From Streptomyces sp. 1-11 (GTDB lineage Bacteria; Actinomycetota; Actinomycetes; Streptomycetales; Streptomycetaceae): a DNA stretch of 64,000 bases. The notes under the pieces were generated by a model, which was not told where the DNA came from, did no database searches, and worked only from the letters and a program-made list of their open reading frames with translations. The stretch is taken from positions 248,001 through 312,000 of the forward strand of contig NZ_BJTV01000003.1 in NCBI RefSeq assembly GCF_007176755.1, read 5' to 3'. Position numbers and translations under genes: made by a program. Positions 1 to 7,473 of this stretch are shown piece after piece. The stretch's first letter is position 1, and each line of letters begins with the position of its first letter.

Positions 1-330
1 CCCCTGAATGATCGTCTGGACGACGACGACTACCCCGCGTACACCATGGGCCGGGCGGCCGAGATGCTCGGCGCCACCCCGGCCTTCCTGCGGGCCATCG
101 GTGAGGCCCGTCTGATCACTCCGCTCCGCTCGGAGGGAGGACATCGCCGGTACTCCCGCTACCAACTGCGGATCGCCGCGCGCGCCCGCGAGCTCGTCGA
201 CAAGGGGACTCCGATCGAAGCGGCGTGCCGCATCGTCATCCTCGAGGACCAGCTCGAGGAAGCGCAGCGCATCAACGCCGAGTACCGCCGTGCCGCCGGC
301 GACTCGGCGGCCAGTGCCGGCTCCGGCTGA
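1..330 (+). CDS. MerR-like HTH transcriptional regulator, 5' end cut off by the window
   Basis: The reading frame is open to the first base, and no start codon with a ribosome binding site is visible, so the true start lies outside the window. The visible 109 residues begin with an acidic run (DDDDYPAYTMGRAAEML) followed by a MerR-type winged HTH: the recognition region GGHRRYSRYQLRIAARARELV and a short C-terminal coiled coil (EDQLEEAQRINAEYRRA). It lacks the long effector-binding domain of classical MerR proteins and so belongs to the small DNA-binding-only class. It is a close paralogue of the next gene (725-1063), and both precede a cold-shock gene. Regulatory targets cannot be read from the sequence. 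Confidence 0.85.
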   Translation, partial: PLNDRLDDDDYPAYTMGRAAEMLGATPAFLRAIGEARLITPLRSEGGHRRYSRYQLRIAARARELVDKGTPIEAACRIVILEDQLEEAQRINAEYRRAAGDSAASAGSG

Positions 331-724
331 ACACGTGGGCTCGGGCCGCGATCTGAACACCGCCTCGCGGCCGAAGGAGAGCACGCCCCGGAAAGCGGCC
401 GGTCCGCTGCGGCCGTTCTGCCGTCGAGATCATTCCCTGGACCCCCGACAGCGCGGCCGAGCGCGATGCCGTTCGTGCGCGTGGTCCGTCCGGCCGTCGT
501 CGTGACCCGCGCCACCCCAGGCCGCCGACCCGGAGATCGCCGGCCGTCCGGTCCGTTCCGGCGCCACGGCCGGTGCGACCGCGGGCGGGAATCTGTCACG
601 GCGGAACCACATTCGCGTACCCGTCGGCGTTAGTGTGTCGCACGAGGCAGACGAGCGCCGGCCCTGCGCGGCGCGGGTGCGAGGCCCGCCCTGATTCCCG
701 CCGTGCCCCCGGAACGAAGGTGCC
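331..724. other. Intergenic stretch without a convincing gene
   Basis: About 390 bases separate the two MerR paralogues. The reading frames here lack a ribosome binding site and recognisable protein content, so I call none. A possible -10 element TAGTGT lies at 631-636, but I cannot pair it with a good -35 box at normal spacing. The stretch just before 725 (AACGAAGGTGCC) carries the probable ribosome binding site of the next gene. Confidence 0.5.
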
Positions 725-1063
725 ATGCCCGTCGACAGCTCGCCCGCCGCCGGAAACCTCGACGACGACGACTATCCCGCCTACACGATGGGCCGGGCCG
801 CCGACGTGCTCGGGACCACCGCCGCCTTCCTGCGGGCCGTCGGCGAGGCCGGGCTCATCACGCCCCTGCGTTCGGGAGGCGGCCACCGCCGGTACTCCCG
901 CCGCCAGTTGCGCGTGGCCGCGCGGGCCCGTGAGCTGGTCGACCAGGGCACTCCGATGGAGGCCGCGTGCCGCATCGTCTCCCTGGAGAACCAGCTCGAC
1001 CACGCCCTGCGGCTGAACCGGGAAATGAGCCGGAAGCTGGACGGGCACGGCGCGGATATCTAG
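725..1063 (+). CDS. MerR-like HTH transcriptional regulator (paralogue)
   Basis: A 112-residue protein starting ATG behind GAAGG. Residues about 20-75 form a MerR-like winged helix (YTMGRAADVLG, then GGHRRYSRRQLRVAARARELV), and the C-terminus is a short charged helix. It repeats the fragment at 1-330 with only scattered substitutions over the whole length, so the pair arose by tandem duplication. It sits directly upstream of a cold-shock gene that has its own promoter-like elements. The likely role is control of a stress or developmental gene, but ligand and target are unknown. Confidence 0.85.
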   Translation: MPVDSSPAAGNLDDDDYPAYTMGRAADVLGTTAAFLRAVGEAGLITPLRSGGGHRRYSRRQLRVAARARELVDQGTPMEAACRIVSLENQLDHALRLNREMSRKLDGHGADI

Positions 1064-1129
1064 TTCCGCCAGTACAGGATTACGGGCCGCGGGGGGCGAG
1101 AACTGCCGGACGCTCCGGAAATTGCGCCG

Positions 1130-1157
1130 TTGCCGTGACCGGTACCTGTGTTAGCGT
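1130..1157 (+). promoter_or_regulatory. Candidate promoter of the cold-shock gene
   Basis: TTGCCG (1130-1135) and TAGCGT (1152-1157) are separated by 16 bases, close to the Streptomyces vegetative consensus. The resulting transcript would have an untranslated leader of roughly 125 bases before the ATG at 1293. Long leaders are known from cold-shock mRNAs of other bacteria. That this leader regulates translation is inference. Confidence 0.5.
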
Positions 1158-1292
1158 GATAGCGGTTGCAGTTTTGGTTGCCGGAGATTTTTCTTTGCAC
1201 TGCTTTCCGGATCCTTCCGGAGGGGTGATCATCGCGGCGACTCGGTTCCGTAAAGTGCGGGCCCGAACACTGCCCCTCTAGGGAGACTTAAT

Positions 1293-1496
1293 ATGGCATC
1301 TGGCACCGTGAAGTGGTTCAACGCGGAAAAGGGCTTCGGCTTCATCGAGCAGGACGGCGGCGGCGCCGACGTGTTCGCCCACTACTCGAACATCGCCACC
1401 ACCGGCTTCCGCGAGCTTCAGGAAGGCCAGAAGGTGACCTTCGACGTCACGCAGGGCCAGAAGGGCCCGCAGGCCGAGAACATCGTTCCCGCCTGA
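1293..1496 (+). CDS. Cold-shock protein (CspA family)
   Basis: A complete 67-residue single cold-shock domain, the usual family length. Both RNA-binding motifs are intact: KGFGFIEQ (RNP1-like) and VFAHYS (RNP2-like), after the canonical N-terminus [17 protein letters not shown]. Such proteins bind single-stranded RNA or DNA in the cytoplasm and act as RNA chaperones or antiterminators. A GGGAGA ribosome binding site precedes the ATG. The gene is closed by a very strong hairpin at 1541-1575. The function is certain at family level. Whether it is cold-induced or constitutive cannot be told. Confidence 0.97.
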   Translation: MASGTVKWFNAEKGFGFIEQDGGGADVFAHYSNIATTGFRELQEGQKVTFDVTQGQKGPQAENIVPA

Positions 1497-1540
1497 CGCG
1501 TACGCGCATCGCCGCGAGCCGATGGCTCGCGCGGCATGTG

Positions 1541-1575
1541 GCCGAGGCCCGCACCCTTGAGGTGCGGGCCTCGGC
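1541..1575. terminator. Strong bidirectional terminator hairpin
   Basis: A perfect 15-bp stem (GCCGAGGCCCGCACC against its complement) with the 5-base loop CTTGA lies between the convergent cold-shock gene and lipoprotein gene. A smaller hairpin (GCCGCGAGCC...GGCTCGCGCGGC, about 1511-1535) precedes it. There is no clear T-run, as is common in Streptomyces. Confidence 0.85.
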
Positions 1576-1598
1576 TCGTTCGCGTGTCCTTTTCCGTG

Positions 1599-2381
1599 TC
1601 ACCGGTCCAGGGCGTCGGCCATGGTCGACTGCCAGTACGTCACCTGGACCGAGTCGTCCACGTACACGCCCTTCGCCGGGAGCGACGGATGGGCGGCGGC
1701 GGTGGCACCCGTGTCGAAGTAGACCTCGAGGGACTTGGCCGTGTAGCCGTGCGAGCCGCTGCCGTCCCCGGCCGACAGGAGGACGCCGGCGTAGCCCGAC
1801 TCGCCGGGGGCCAGCGTGACCACCGCCTGCGGCTTGGAGTCCTCGAAGACCGGCGGGACGGACTGGGCCTCACCGAACCGGACCGCCGGGTAGTAGAGGA
1901 GGTCGCAGTTCTTCGAGCCGGTGTTGGTGACGGTGAGCAGAAGGTGGTTCAGCGGGCGGGAGACCTGGGTGGCCGTCGTCCGGGTGGAGGTGACGGAGCA
2001 GCGGGCTGGGGTGGACCCCGAGCCCGTGGAACCCGACGAGCCCTTGGCGCCCGCCGAGCCCTTGGTCCCGCCGGCGCCCGTCGATCCGGCGGAGCCGGCC
2101 GACCCGGAGGACCCCTTGGAGCCCGACGAGCCGCCGGAGCCCGTGGCGCCGCTCGAGTCGGCCGCCCCGCCGGCCGATCCGTCGGCGGTTCCGTCGGTGG
2201 TTCCCTCGCTCGCCCCGGACGACGACGTGGCCGCGGCCGTGGGCGTCGCCGTGGACGCGGTCCGCGAGGAGGCGCCCTCGTCGCGGACGTCCTGTCCGTC
2301 GTCGCACGCCGTGAGGCTCAGCGTCACGGCGGCGAGTGCGGAAGCGAACATCAGGCGGCTGCGGCGGGTGCGAGCGGACAT
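1599..2381 (-). CDS. DUF4232-type secreted lipoprotein with collagen-like linker
   Basis: A 260-residue protein. I chose the ATG at 2381 because AAGGGGG lies 6 bases upstream and the product then starts with a proper lipoprotein signal: Arg-rich N-terminus, hydrophobic stretch, lipobox LTAC with Cys26. Residues about 81-122 are Gly-X-Y triplets rich in Ser, Ala, Thr and Lys, resembling a proline-free collagen-like linker. The C-terminal half (about 127-258) has the pattern of DUF4232 (CSV...NHLLLTVTNTGSKNCDLLYYPAVRF), a domain of unknown function common in actinobacterial lipoproteins. It is probably anchored to the outer face of the membrane, with the linker spanning the wall. Confidence 0.85.
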   Translation of the reverse strand: MSARTRRSRLMFASALAAVTLSLTACDDGQDVRDEGASSRTASTATPTAAATSSSGASEGTTDGTADGSAGGAADSSGATGSGGSSGSKGSSGSAGSAGSTGAGGTKGSAGAKGSSGSTGSGSTPARCSVTSTRTTATQVSRPLNHLLLTVTNTGSKNCDLLYYPAVRFGEAQSVPPVFEDSKPQAVVTLAPGESGYAGVLLSAGDGSGSHGYTAKSLEVYFDTGATAAAHPSLPAKGVYVDDSVQVTYWQSTMADALDR

Positions 2382-2595
2382 GTGATCCCCCTTGTGCGGA
2401 ACGGGTGTTGGCGCGGCCCGCTCGACCGGATGCCGGGAGCGGCGTGCTTGGATGGCCCCAGCCTGTGCGGTGGTCCGTCCCGGCCGCCAGGACTGCCGGC
2501 GCATCCGGGACGCTGGAACGCCCGCGACGACTCTGACCTGGGGAGATGACCTTCCCCTGGAACGGGGGTCCGGGACGCGTGGAGAGGACGGGACG

Positions 2596-4092
2596 GTGAC
2601 GGGGGACGATTTCCCTGAGCTGCTGGGCCGGTTGAAGGAACGGTCCGGACTTAGTTACGGGGTGCTCGGGAAGCGGCTGCACACGAGTGCGTCCACGCTT
2701 CACCGGTACGTCAACGGGGACGCCGTGCCCACGGACTACGCGCCCGTGGAACGGTTCGCGCGCGTGTGCAGGGCGACACCCGAGGAGCTGGTGGAACTGC
2801 ACCGGCGGTGGATCCTCGCGGACGCCCGGCGCAGGCAGCGGGCGAGCGGGACCGCGGCGGGGGCGGGGACAGGAGCAGCGGTGGAGGACGGGACCGCAAC
2901 GGCGGGAGATGGGGCGGCGTCCGGGACACCCATCGGGGCCGGGGCGGAGGAACCCGCCTCACCCACCCTGGCCGACGCAACGGCGTCCCCCTCACCCACG
3001 GCCGAAGCAGCGTCCGGGGCGCCCAGCGGGACCCGGGCGGGACTCCCCTCGCCCGACCAGGCCGAAGCGGTGGCCCCCGTGTCGCCCGCAGGGGCAGGCG
3101 GACCGCCGGTGGCAGGAGCGGCGGTGGCCGGGGCCGGGGCCGGCGGTGGTCCGCGGAGTTCGGGGCAACGCCCCGCCCCGGCCGCGCGGCGGCGCGCCGT
3201 CGTTCTCGCCGGGGTCGGCGTGGCCGCCGCCCTGGTGTCGGCCGCGCTCGCGGCGAACCTCCTGTCCGGTCGGGACCACGGTCTCCCGGCCGGCGCCCCG
3301 TCCACCGGAGCGGTGGATCACCGCCCCGCCGAAACGAGCCCCAGCGCCTCTAAGACGGCCGATGCGAAGGGCGGTTCGGCCTCGCCGTCCGCCTCGCGCG
3401 GCGGGAGCCCCTCGGCCTCGGCGCCCGCGTCCGGCTCCGCCGCCCGTGGCGGCGACGCCGGCCCGGCGCGGGGCGGCGGCTCCGAGGACGGGGCCGGTGC
3501 GCCCGCCGTCGCCGTCAATCCGTACAAGTGGGAGGACCCGTGCAGCCAGCACTACCTGGTCGACCAGCAGCCCGAACAGGTGCCCCCGCCGCCCGGTGAG
3601 CCGGACGCGCGCGGGTGGGTGACCGCGCTGGGCGGGGTGGCCGGCGGGGAGCAGATGCTCGCCCTGACGGTGCAGGGGACCGGGCGGGCCACCGTGGTCC
3701 TGGAGGACCTGCACGTGCGGGTGGTGGAGAAGAGCGCGCCGCTCGCCTGGAACGACTTCGCGATGGGCGTCGGATGCGGCGGTGGCGTCGGGACCGCGGC
3801 GTTCGGGGTGGACCTGGACGCCGGGCGGCCCGCGCTCTCCCCGAAGGCCGGTCAGCGCGACTTCCCGTACAAGGTGAGCGAGTCCGACCCCGAGGTCTTC
3901 TACGTCTTCGCGGACGCGCGGGCGCACAACGTGAGCTGGTACCTGGAGCTGGACTGGTCCAGCGGCGACCGCCACGGCACCGTGCGGATCGACGACGAAG
4001 GCAGACCCTTCCGGACCAGCGGGAACCTCGGCCGCCCCGCCTACAGCCATCCCCTCGGCTCGTCCGAGTGGGGGCCCGCCCAGCCGGGGTGA
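2596..4092 (+). CDS. Membrane-spanning protein with cytoplasmic HTH and extracellular domain
   Basis: A 498-residue protein. The GTG start is chosen for GGAGAGG 8 bases upstream and because the HTH begins there; the frame is open further upstream but without domain content. Residues 1-75 resemble an XRE-like HTH (LLGRLKERSGLSYGVLGKRL, then STLHRYVNGDAVPTDYAPVERFARVC). A low-complexity Ala/Gly/Pro linker follows, one transmembrane helix lies at about 201-220 (VVLAGVGVAAALVSAALAA), then a Ser/Pro-rich stalk and a C-terminal extracellular domain from about residue 310. Streptomyces has many such membrane HTH proteins. A role in sensing envelope signals is inference. Confidence 0.8.
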   Translation: MTGDDFPELLGRLKERSGLSYGVLGKRLHTSASTLHRYVNGDAVPTDYAPVERFARVCRATPEELVELHRRWILADARRRQRASGTAAGAGTGAAVEDGTATAGDGAASGTPIGAGAEEPASPTLADATASPSPTAEAASGAPSGTRAGLPSPDQAEAVAPVSPAGAGGPPVAGAAVAGAGAGGGPRSSGQRPAPAARRRAVVLAGVGVAAALVSAALAANLLSGRDHGLPAGAPSTGAVDHRPAETSPSASKTADAKGGSASPSASRGGSPSASAPASGSAARGGDAGPARGGGSEDGAGAPAVAVNPYKWEDPCSQHYLVDQQPEQVPPPPGEPDARGWVTALGGVAGGEQMLALTVQGTGRATVVLEDLHVRVVEKSAPLAWNDFAMGVGCGGGVGTAAFGVDLDAGRPALSPKAGQRDFPYKVSESDPEVFYVFADARAHNVSWYLELDWSSGDRHGTVRIDDEGRPFRTSGNLGRPAYSHPLGSSEWGPAQPG

Positions 4093-4219
4093 CGGCGGGC
4101 CCCTGCGAGGTGCCGGACGGCCCTTGCGGGGTATGCGCTCTTCTTCGCCGCCGGGACCAATCCGCCGCCTCTCCGGGACCGGATTACGTCCGGAGATGTC
4201 GCAACCGCGGAGGCCCTTG

Positions 4220-4804
4220 GTGAGAGAAGCCGTGTACATCGGCGCTAACCGCTCGTCGGAACCCGATCTGGAGGAGCTGGTGGGCCGCGTCGCCCTGGGC
4301 GACGAGGACGCGTTCGCCTCCGTCTACGACGCCGTGGCCGGCCCCGTCCTCGGGGTCGTGCAGGCCGTGCTGCGCGATCCGGCCCAGTCGGAGGAAGTTG
4401 CGCAGGAGGTGCTGGTGGAGGTGTGGCGGACCGCGCCCCGCTACCGGCCCGAGATCGGGACGGCCCGCAACTGGGTCCTCACGCTCGCACACCGCCGGGC
4501 GGTGGACCGGGTGCGCTCGGTGGAGGCCGCGGCGGTCCGGGACCACAAGGCCGCCCTGCTGGCGCGGACGCCCGAGTTCGACGAGGTAACCGAACAGGTC
4601 GAGGCCCGGCTGGAGCGGGAGCAGGTGCGCCGGTGCCTGCGCACGCTGACCGAGATCCAGCGGCAGGCCGTCACGCTCGCCTACTACCGGGGCCTGACCT
4701 ACCGTCAGGTCGCGGAGGCGCTCACCCTTCCTCTCGGCACGGCCAAGACCCGGCTGCGGGACGGTCTGATCCGGCTGCGCGACTGCCTGGGGGTGACCGC
4801 GTGA
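4220..4804 (+). CDS. ECF sigma factor, SigK-like
   Basis: A 194-residue sigma-70 family factor. Region 2 contains the typical DPAQSEEVAQEVLVEVWRTA and region 4 has the HTH (YYRGLTYRQVAEALTLPLGTAKTRLRDGL). The GTG at 4220 follows CGGAGG with 6-base spacing. An ATG at 4196 would add 8 residues but has a poorer ribosome binding site. The stop overlaps the GTG of the next gene, which encodes its anti-sigma factor, as in the SigK-RskA pairs of actinobacteria. In such pairs the sigma factor is held inactive until the membrane anti-sigma factor is cleaved, and it usually activates its own operon. Confidence 0.93.
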   Translation: MREAVYIGANRSSEPDLEELVGRVALGDEDAFASVYDAVAGPVLGVVQAVLRDPAQSEEVAQEVLVEVWRTAPRYRPEIGTARNWVLTLAHRRAVDRVRSVEAAAVRDHKAALLARTPEFDEVTEQVEARLEREQVRRCLRTLTEIQRQAVTLAYYRGLTYRQVAEALTLPLGTAKTRLRDGLIRLRDCLGVTA

Positions 4805-5553
4805 ACTCGCCCGCCGACCTGCACCGAATGACCGGTGCCTACGCGCTGCACGCCCTGTCCGACGAGGAGAGCTCCGCGTTCGAACGACACCTGGCGGGCT
4901 GCGAGTCGTGTGCGCAGGAGACGGCCGAGCTGTCCGCCACGGCGGCCCGACTGGGCCTCGCCGCCACCGTGACGCCGTCCCCGGCCCTGCGGGGGCAGGT
5001 CCTGCGCCGGATCTCCTCGGTCCGGCAGGTGCCGCCCGGCACGGTCGGCGTCCGTGCGGGCCGGGCCGGAAAGCGGGCGCGGCCGCTGCCCCGGTGGGCC
5101 CTCGCCGCATGTCTCGCGGCGGCCGCCGGCCTCGGCGGTACGACGGTGTGGCAGCACCAGCGGGCCGAGGACGCCGTGCGCCAGGCGCGTGCCACCCGGC
5201 AGGGCAGCGCCGAGATCGCCGCCGTGCTGGCGGCGCCCGACGCGCGGGTCCGGGCTGCCGCCCTGGGCGACGGCGCGACCGGCAGCGTCGTCGTGTCCAG
5301 GGAACGCAACAGGGCGGTCTTCGTCGTCTCCAGGATGGCCCGGCCCGCGGGAGGCAAGGTCTACCAGCTCTGGTTCGACGACGCCGGGACGATGCGGTCG
5401 GCCGGCCTCATGGATCCCGGCCGCACCGACCAGGCCGTGCTGCTGCGCGGCGGTGTGGACGGCGCCTCGGGCATGGGGGTCACCGTGGAGCCGGCGGGCG
5501 GCTCCGCCAGGCCGACCTCCACACCGGTCGCACTGCTGGGGCTCCCTGCCTGA
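4801..5553 (+). CDS. Membrane anti-sigma factor, RskA-like
   Basis: A 250-residue protein translationally coupled to the sigma gene (GTGA overlap). It has a zinc-binding anti-sigma motif HLAGCESC (His30, Cys34, Cys37), one transmembrane helix at about 98-116, and an extracellular RskA C-terminal domain (VVSRMARPAGGKVYQLWF, GMGVTVEPAGGS). This layout matches the anti-sigma-K family, in which regulated intramembrane proteolysis frees the sigma factor. The inducing signal cannot be read here. The gene is followed by the repeat-hairpin region at 5564-5680. Confidence 0.92.
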   Translation: MNSPADLHRMTGAYALHALSDEESSAFERHLAGCESCAQETAELSATAARLGLAATVTPSPALRGQVLRRISSVRQVPPGTVGVRAGRAGKRARPLPRWALAACLAAAAGLGGTTVWQHQRAEDAVRQARATRQGSAEIAAVLAAPDARVRAAALGDGATGSVVVSRERNRAVFVVSRMARPAGGKVYQLWFDDAGTMRSAGLMDPGRTDQAVLLRGGVDGASGMGVTVEPAGGSARPTSTPVALLGLPA

Positions 5554-5563
5554 ACGCCGGTCG

Positions 5564-5680
5564 GGGGCGGTGCCCGGGCGAGCGCCCGGAAAACGGTGTG
5601 CCTGGGAGGCGCCCGGGCGGGTGACCGGGAAGCGGTACGTCGGGGCGGTGCCCGGGCGAGCGCCCGGAAAACGGTGTGCC
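5564..5680. repeat. Exact 39-bp direct repeat, each copy carrying a hairpin
   Basis: Two identical 39-base copies occupy 5564-5602 and 5642-5680. Each contains the hairpin CCGGGCG-AG-CGCCCGG followed by AAAAC. They fill the gap between the convergent anti-sigma gene and the Asp23-like gene, so they probably act as a duplicated transcription terminator. Confidence 0.85.
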
Positions 5681-5688
5681 GCCCCCGG

Positions 5689-6036
5689 TCAGATCAGGCC
5701 CGTCACCGTCACGGTCACGGTCACCCGGTCGGCGGGGCGGCCCGGGGACAGTGCGGCCAGGTGCGTCTGGACGGCGGTGCGGACGGCGCGGGCCACGTCC
5801 ACCGTCCGGTCCCGGCGCGAGGCCACCAGCTGGACGTCGACGTGCCAGCCGCCGGGGCCGGGCGTCAGACGGACCCCGGCGGCCGGCCGGCGGCCGGTGC
5901 CCGGGCCGGACCACGCCGAGCGGAGCCGGGCGGCGAGACCCGGCTTGAGGAAGGCCACGCCGGGCACGCCCGCCACGACCCTGGCGACGTCCTCGCCGAG
6001 CATGTCGTGCGCGGTGTGCGCGATGTGCGCGGTCAT
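5689..6036 (-). CDS. Asp23/Gls24-like envelope stress protein
   Basis: A 115-residue protein starting ATG at 6036, overlapping the stop of the upstream gene by ATGA, so it is the third gene of a coupled operon. It has an N-terminal helix-rich part (DVARVVAGVPGVAFLKPG) followed by a beta-rich VDVQLVASRRDRTVDVARAVRTAV segment, the alternation seen in Asp23/Gls24 proteins. It ends in the striking run VTVTVTVTG. There is no signal peptide or membrane helix. Asp23 proteins in firmicutes gather at the membrane through AmaP, and an AmaP-like gene lies at 11703. Family assignment is moderately sure. Confidence 0.7.
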   Translation of the reverse strand: MTAHIAHTAHDMLGEDVARVVAGVPGVAFLKPGLAARLRSAWSGPGTGRRPAAGVRLTPGPGGWHVDVQLVASRRDRTVDVARAVRTAVQTHLAALSPGRPADRVTVTVTVTGLI

Positions 6037-6653
6037 GGGGTTCGCCCTTCCTGAGCGTCCGGCGCGGTGTCGACAAGGTCGGTGACGCGGATGTCCACGG
6101 CCGCCATGACCATCCCCAGGTCCCGGCCGGCGGTGTCCCGCACCCGTCGGCGTACCCGCTCCGCGAGCTCGGGCAGGCCGGCGCCGGCCGGGGCGTGGAT
6201 GTCGAGGCGGATCTCGACGGCGCCGGTGTCCGGGCCGGCGGCGGGCGCGAGGCGGCAGGAGCCCGCGCGTACGCCCTCGACCGTCTCGGCCGCCTCGCGC
6301 AGCGCGCAGGCCGCGACGGCCTCCGTGATCCACAGGTCCTCGTCCGGTTCGCCCAGGGGAAGGGGCCGGCCCGGCCGCAGCTCCAGGCGGACGAGGTCCA
6401 TGACGCGCCGGGTCAGCGGCCCGGCGTCGTACCCGGAGGTGTCCGGGGTCTCCTCCCGCAGCCCGCGTACGGCCGTCTCCAGCTCGTCGAGTTCCCGTAC
6501 GGCCCGGCGGCAGTGCGGGCAGCCGGTCCGGTGGGGGTCGTCCGTCCGCCGTTCCCAGTCGTCCCAGACCCGGGACAGCCGCCGTCCGCACGGCAGGAGT
6601 TCGTCGTCGCCGTCGGCTTGCGCGCCGTCGGGCGGGTCGGTGCGGGTGGTCAT
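6033..6653 (-). CDS. Putative zinc-binding anti-sigma / Asp23-like fusion protein
   Basis: A 206-residue soluble protein starting ATG at 6653, overlapping the sigma gene stop (TGATG type). The N-terminal 70 residues contain Cys22 and the motif HRTGCPHC (His41, Cys45, Cys48). This is the His-x3-Cys-x2-Cys signature of zinc anti-sigma domains, with a fourth potential ligand upstream as in RsrA. Residues about 100-195 look Asp23/Gls24-like (EDLWITEAVAACALREAAETVEGV, AVEIRLDIHA, AAVDIRVTDLV). Position directly downstream of an ECF sigma gene supports an anti-sigma role. No transmembrane segment is present, so sensing would be cytoplasmic. Function is inferred from motif and context. Confidence 0.75.
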   Translation of the reverse strand: MTTRTDPPDGAQADGDDELLPCGRRLSRVWDDWERRTDDPHRTGCPHCRRAVRELDELETAVRGLREETPDTSGYDAGPLTRRVMDLVRLELRPGRPLPLGEPDEDLWITEAVAACALREAAETVEGVRAGSCRLAPAAGPDTGAVEIRLDIHAPAGAGLPELAERVRRRVRDTAGRDLGMVMAAVDIRVTDLVDTAPDAQEGRTP

Positions 6654-7273
6654 CGCCAGGCCCCCAGTGCTCGTGTAAGGCAGCGTCGCGCGCGGAAGAC
6701 GCGGGCCCGGACGGCCTCCTGGCTGAGGCCGACCGCCTCCGCGATGAACGCGTAGGACCGGCCGTCCAGTTCCCTCAGCACCCAGCAGGTGCGCTGTTCC
6801 GCGGAGAGGAGGTCGAGCGCCTCCCGCAGTTCGCGGACGGCGTCGCGGGACTCCGCGAGGCGCTCGGGGGAGGTGGTGTGCTCGGCCGCCGGCACCTCCC
6901 CGGCCGCCTCCAGCGGCGCCACCGGCCGGCGGGACCGCAGCACGTTCAGGCAGCGGTTGGTGACGATGCGGTACATCCACGTCCCGAAGGCCGCGCGGCC
7001 CTGGAACTCCGGCAACCGGCGCCAGGCGCTCAGGAAGGCGTCCTGCACCGCGTCCTCCGCCTCCGCCGGTGTGCCCAGCAGCCGTGTGGCCAGCCGGATC
7101 AGGGCGGGTGCGTGACGCTGCACGAGCACCGCGAAGGCGTCCTCGTCGCCCTCCGCGGCCCGGACGGTCAGCAGGACGTCGTCCGAGGCGCCCCCGACGT
7201 CGGGCGGCACGGTCGGTGTGCGGGCCCCCGCCACTGGGCGGCTCCTCTCGTCCGGTCTCTGCGGGTTGGACAC
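6650..7273 (-). CDS. ECF RNA polymerase sigma factor
   Basis: A sigma-70 family factor of about 207 residues. Region 2 contains AEDAVQDAFLSAWRRLPEFQG and GTWMYRIVTNRCLNVLR; region 4 contains DLLSAEQRTCWVLRELDGRSYAFIAEAVGLSQEAVRARV. The start is uncertain: I chose the GTG at 7273 (reading SNPQRPDER). The frame continues to an ATG at 7378, and a GTG near 7300 after GAAGAAG is also possible. The next two genes overlap it, so sigma factor, zinc/Asp23 protein and Asp23-like protein are made from one transcript. The operon diverges from the molybdenum enzyme at 7474. Confidence 0.92.
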   Translation of the reverse strand: MSNPQRPDERSRPVAGARTPTVPPDVGGASDDVLLTVRAAEGDEDAFAVLVQRHAPALIRLATRLLGTPAEAEDAVQDAFLSAWRRLPEFQGRAAFGTWMYRIVTNRCLNVLRSRRPVAPLEAAGEVPAAEHTTSPERLAESRDAVRELREALDLLSAEQRTCWVLRELDGRSYAFIAEAVGLSQEAVRARVFRARRCLTRALGAWR

Positions 7274-7473
7274 CTGTACGCCGTGCCCGTTACGCACGAC
7301 TTCTTCGGCGGCGGGGCGCAGGCGGATGCACCGGCGGCGGGACGCGGGGGAGCTCGGGGCAGTCCATTTCTTTTTCATCCGTAGCGGCGCGGCACGCGGA
7401 TTGGTGCGGAAAAAAGATTCATCCGATCGGGAGAACGGCCAATCCGGGGACCCGCCGGGACCGGATTCCCCAC

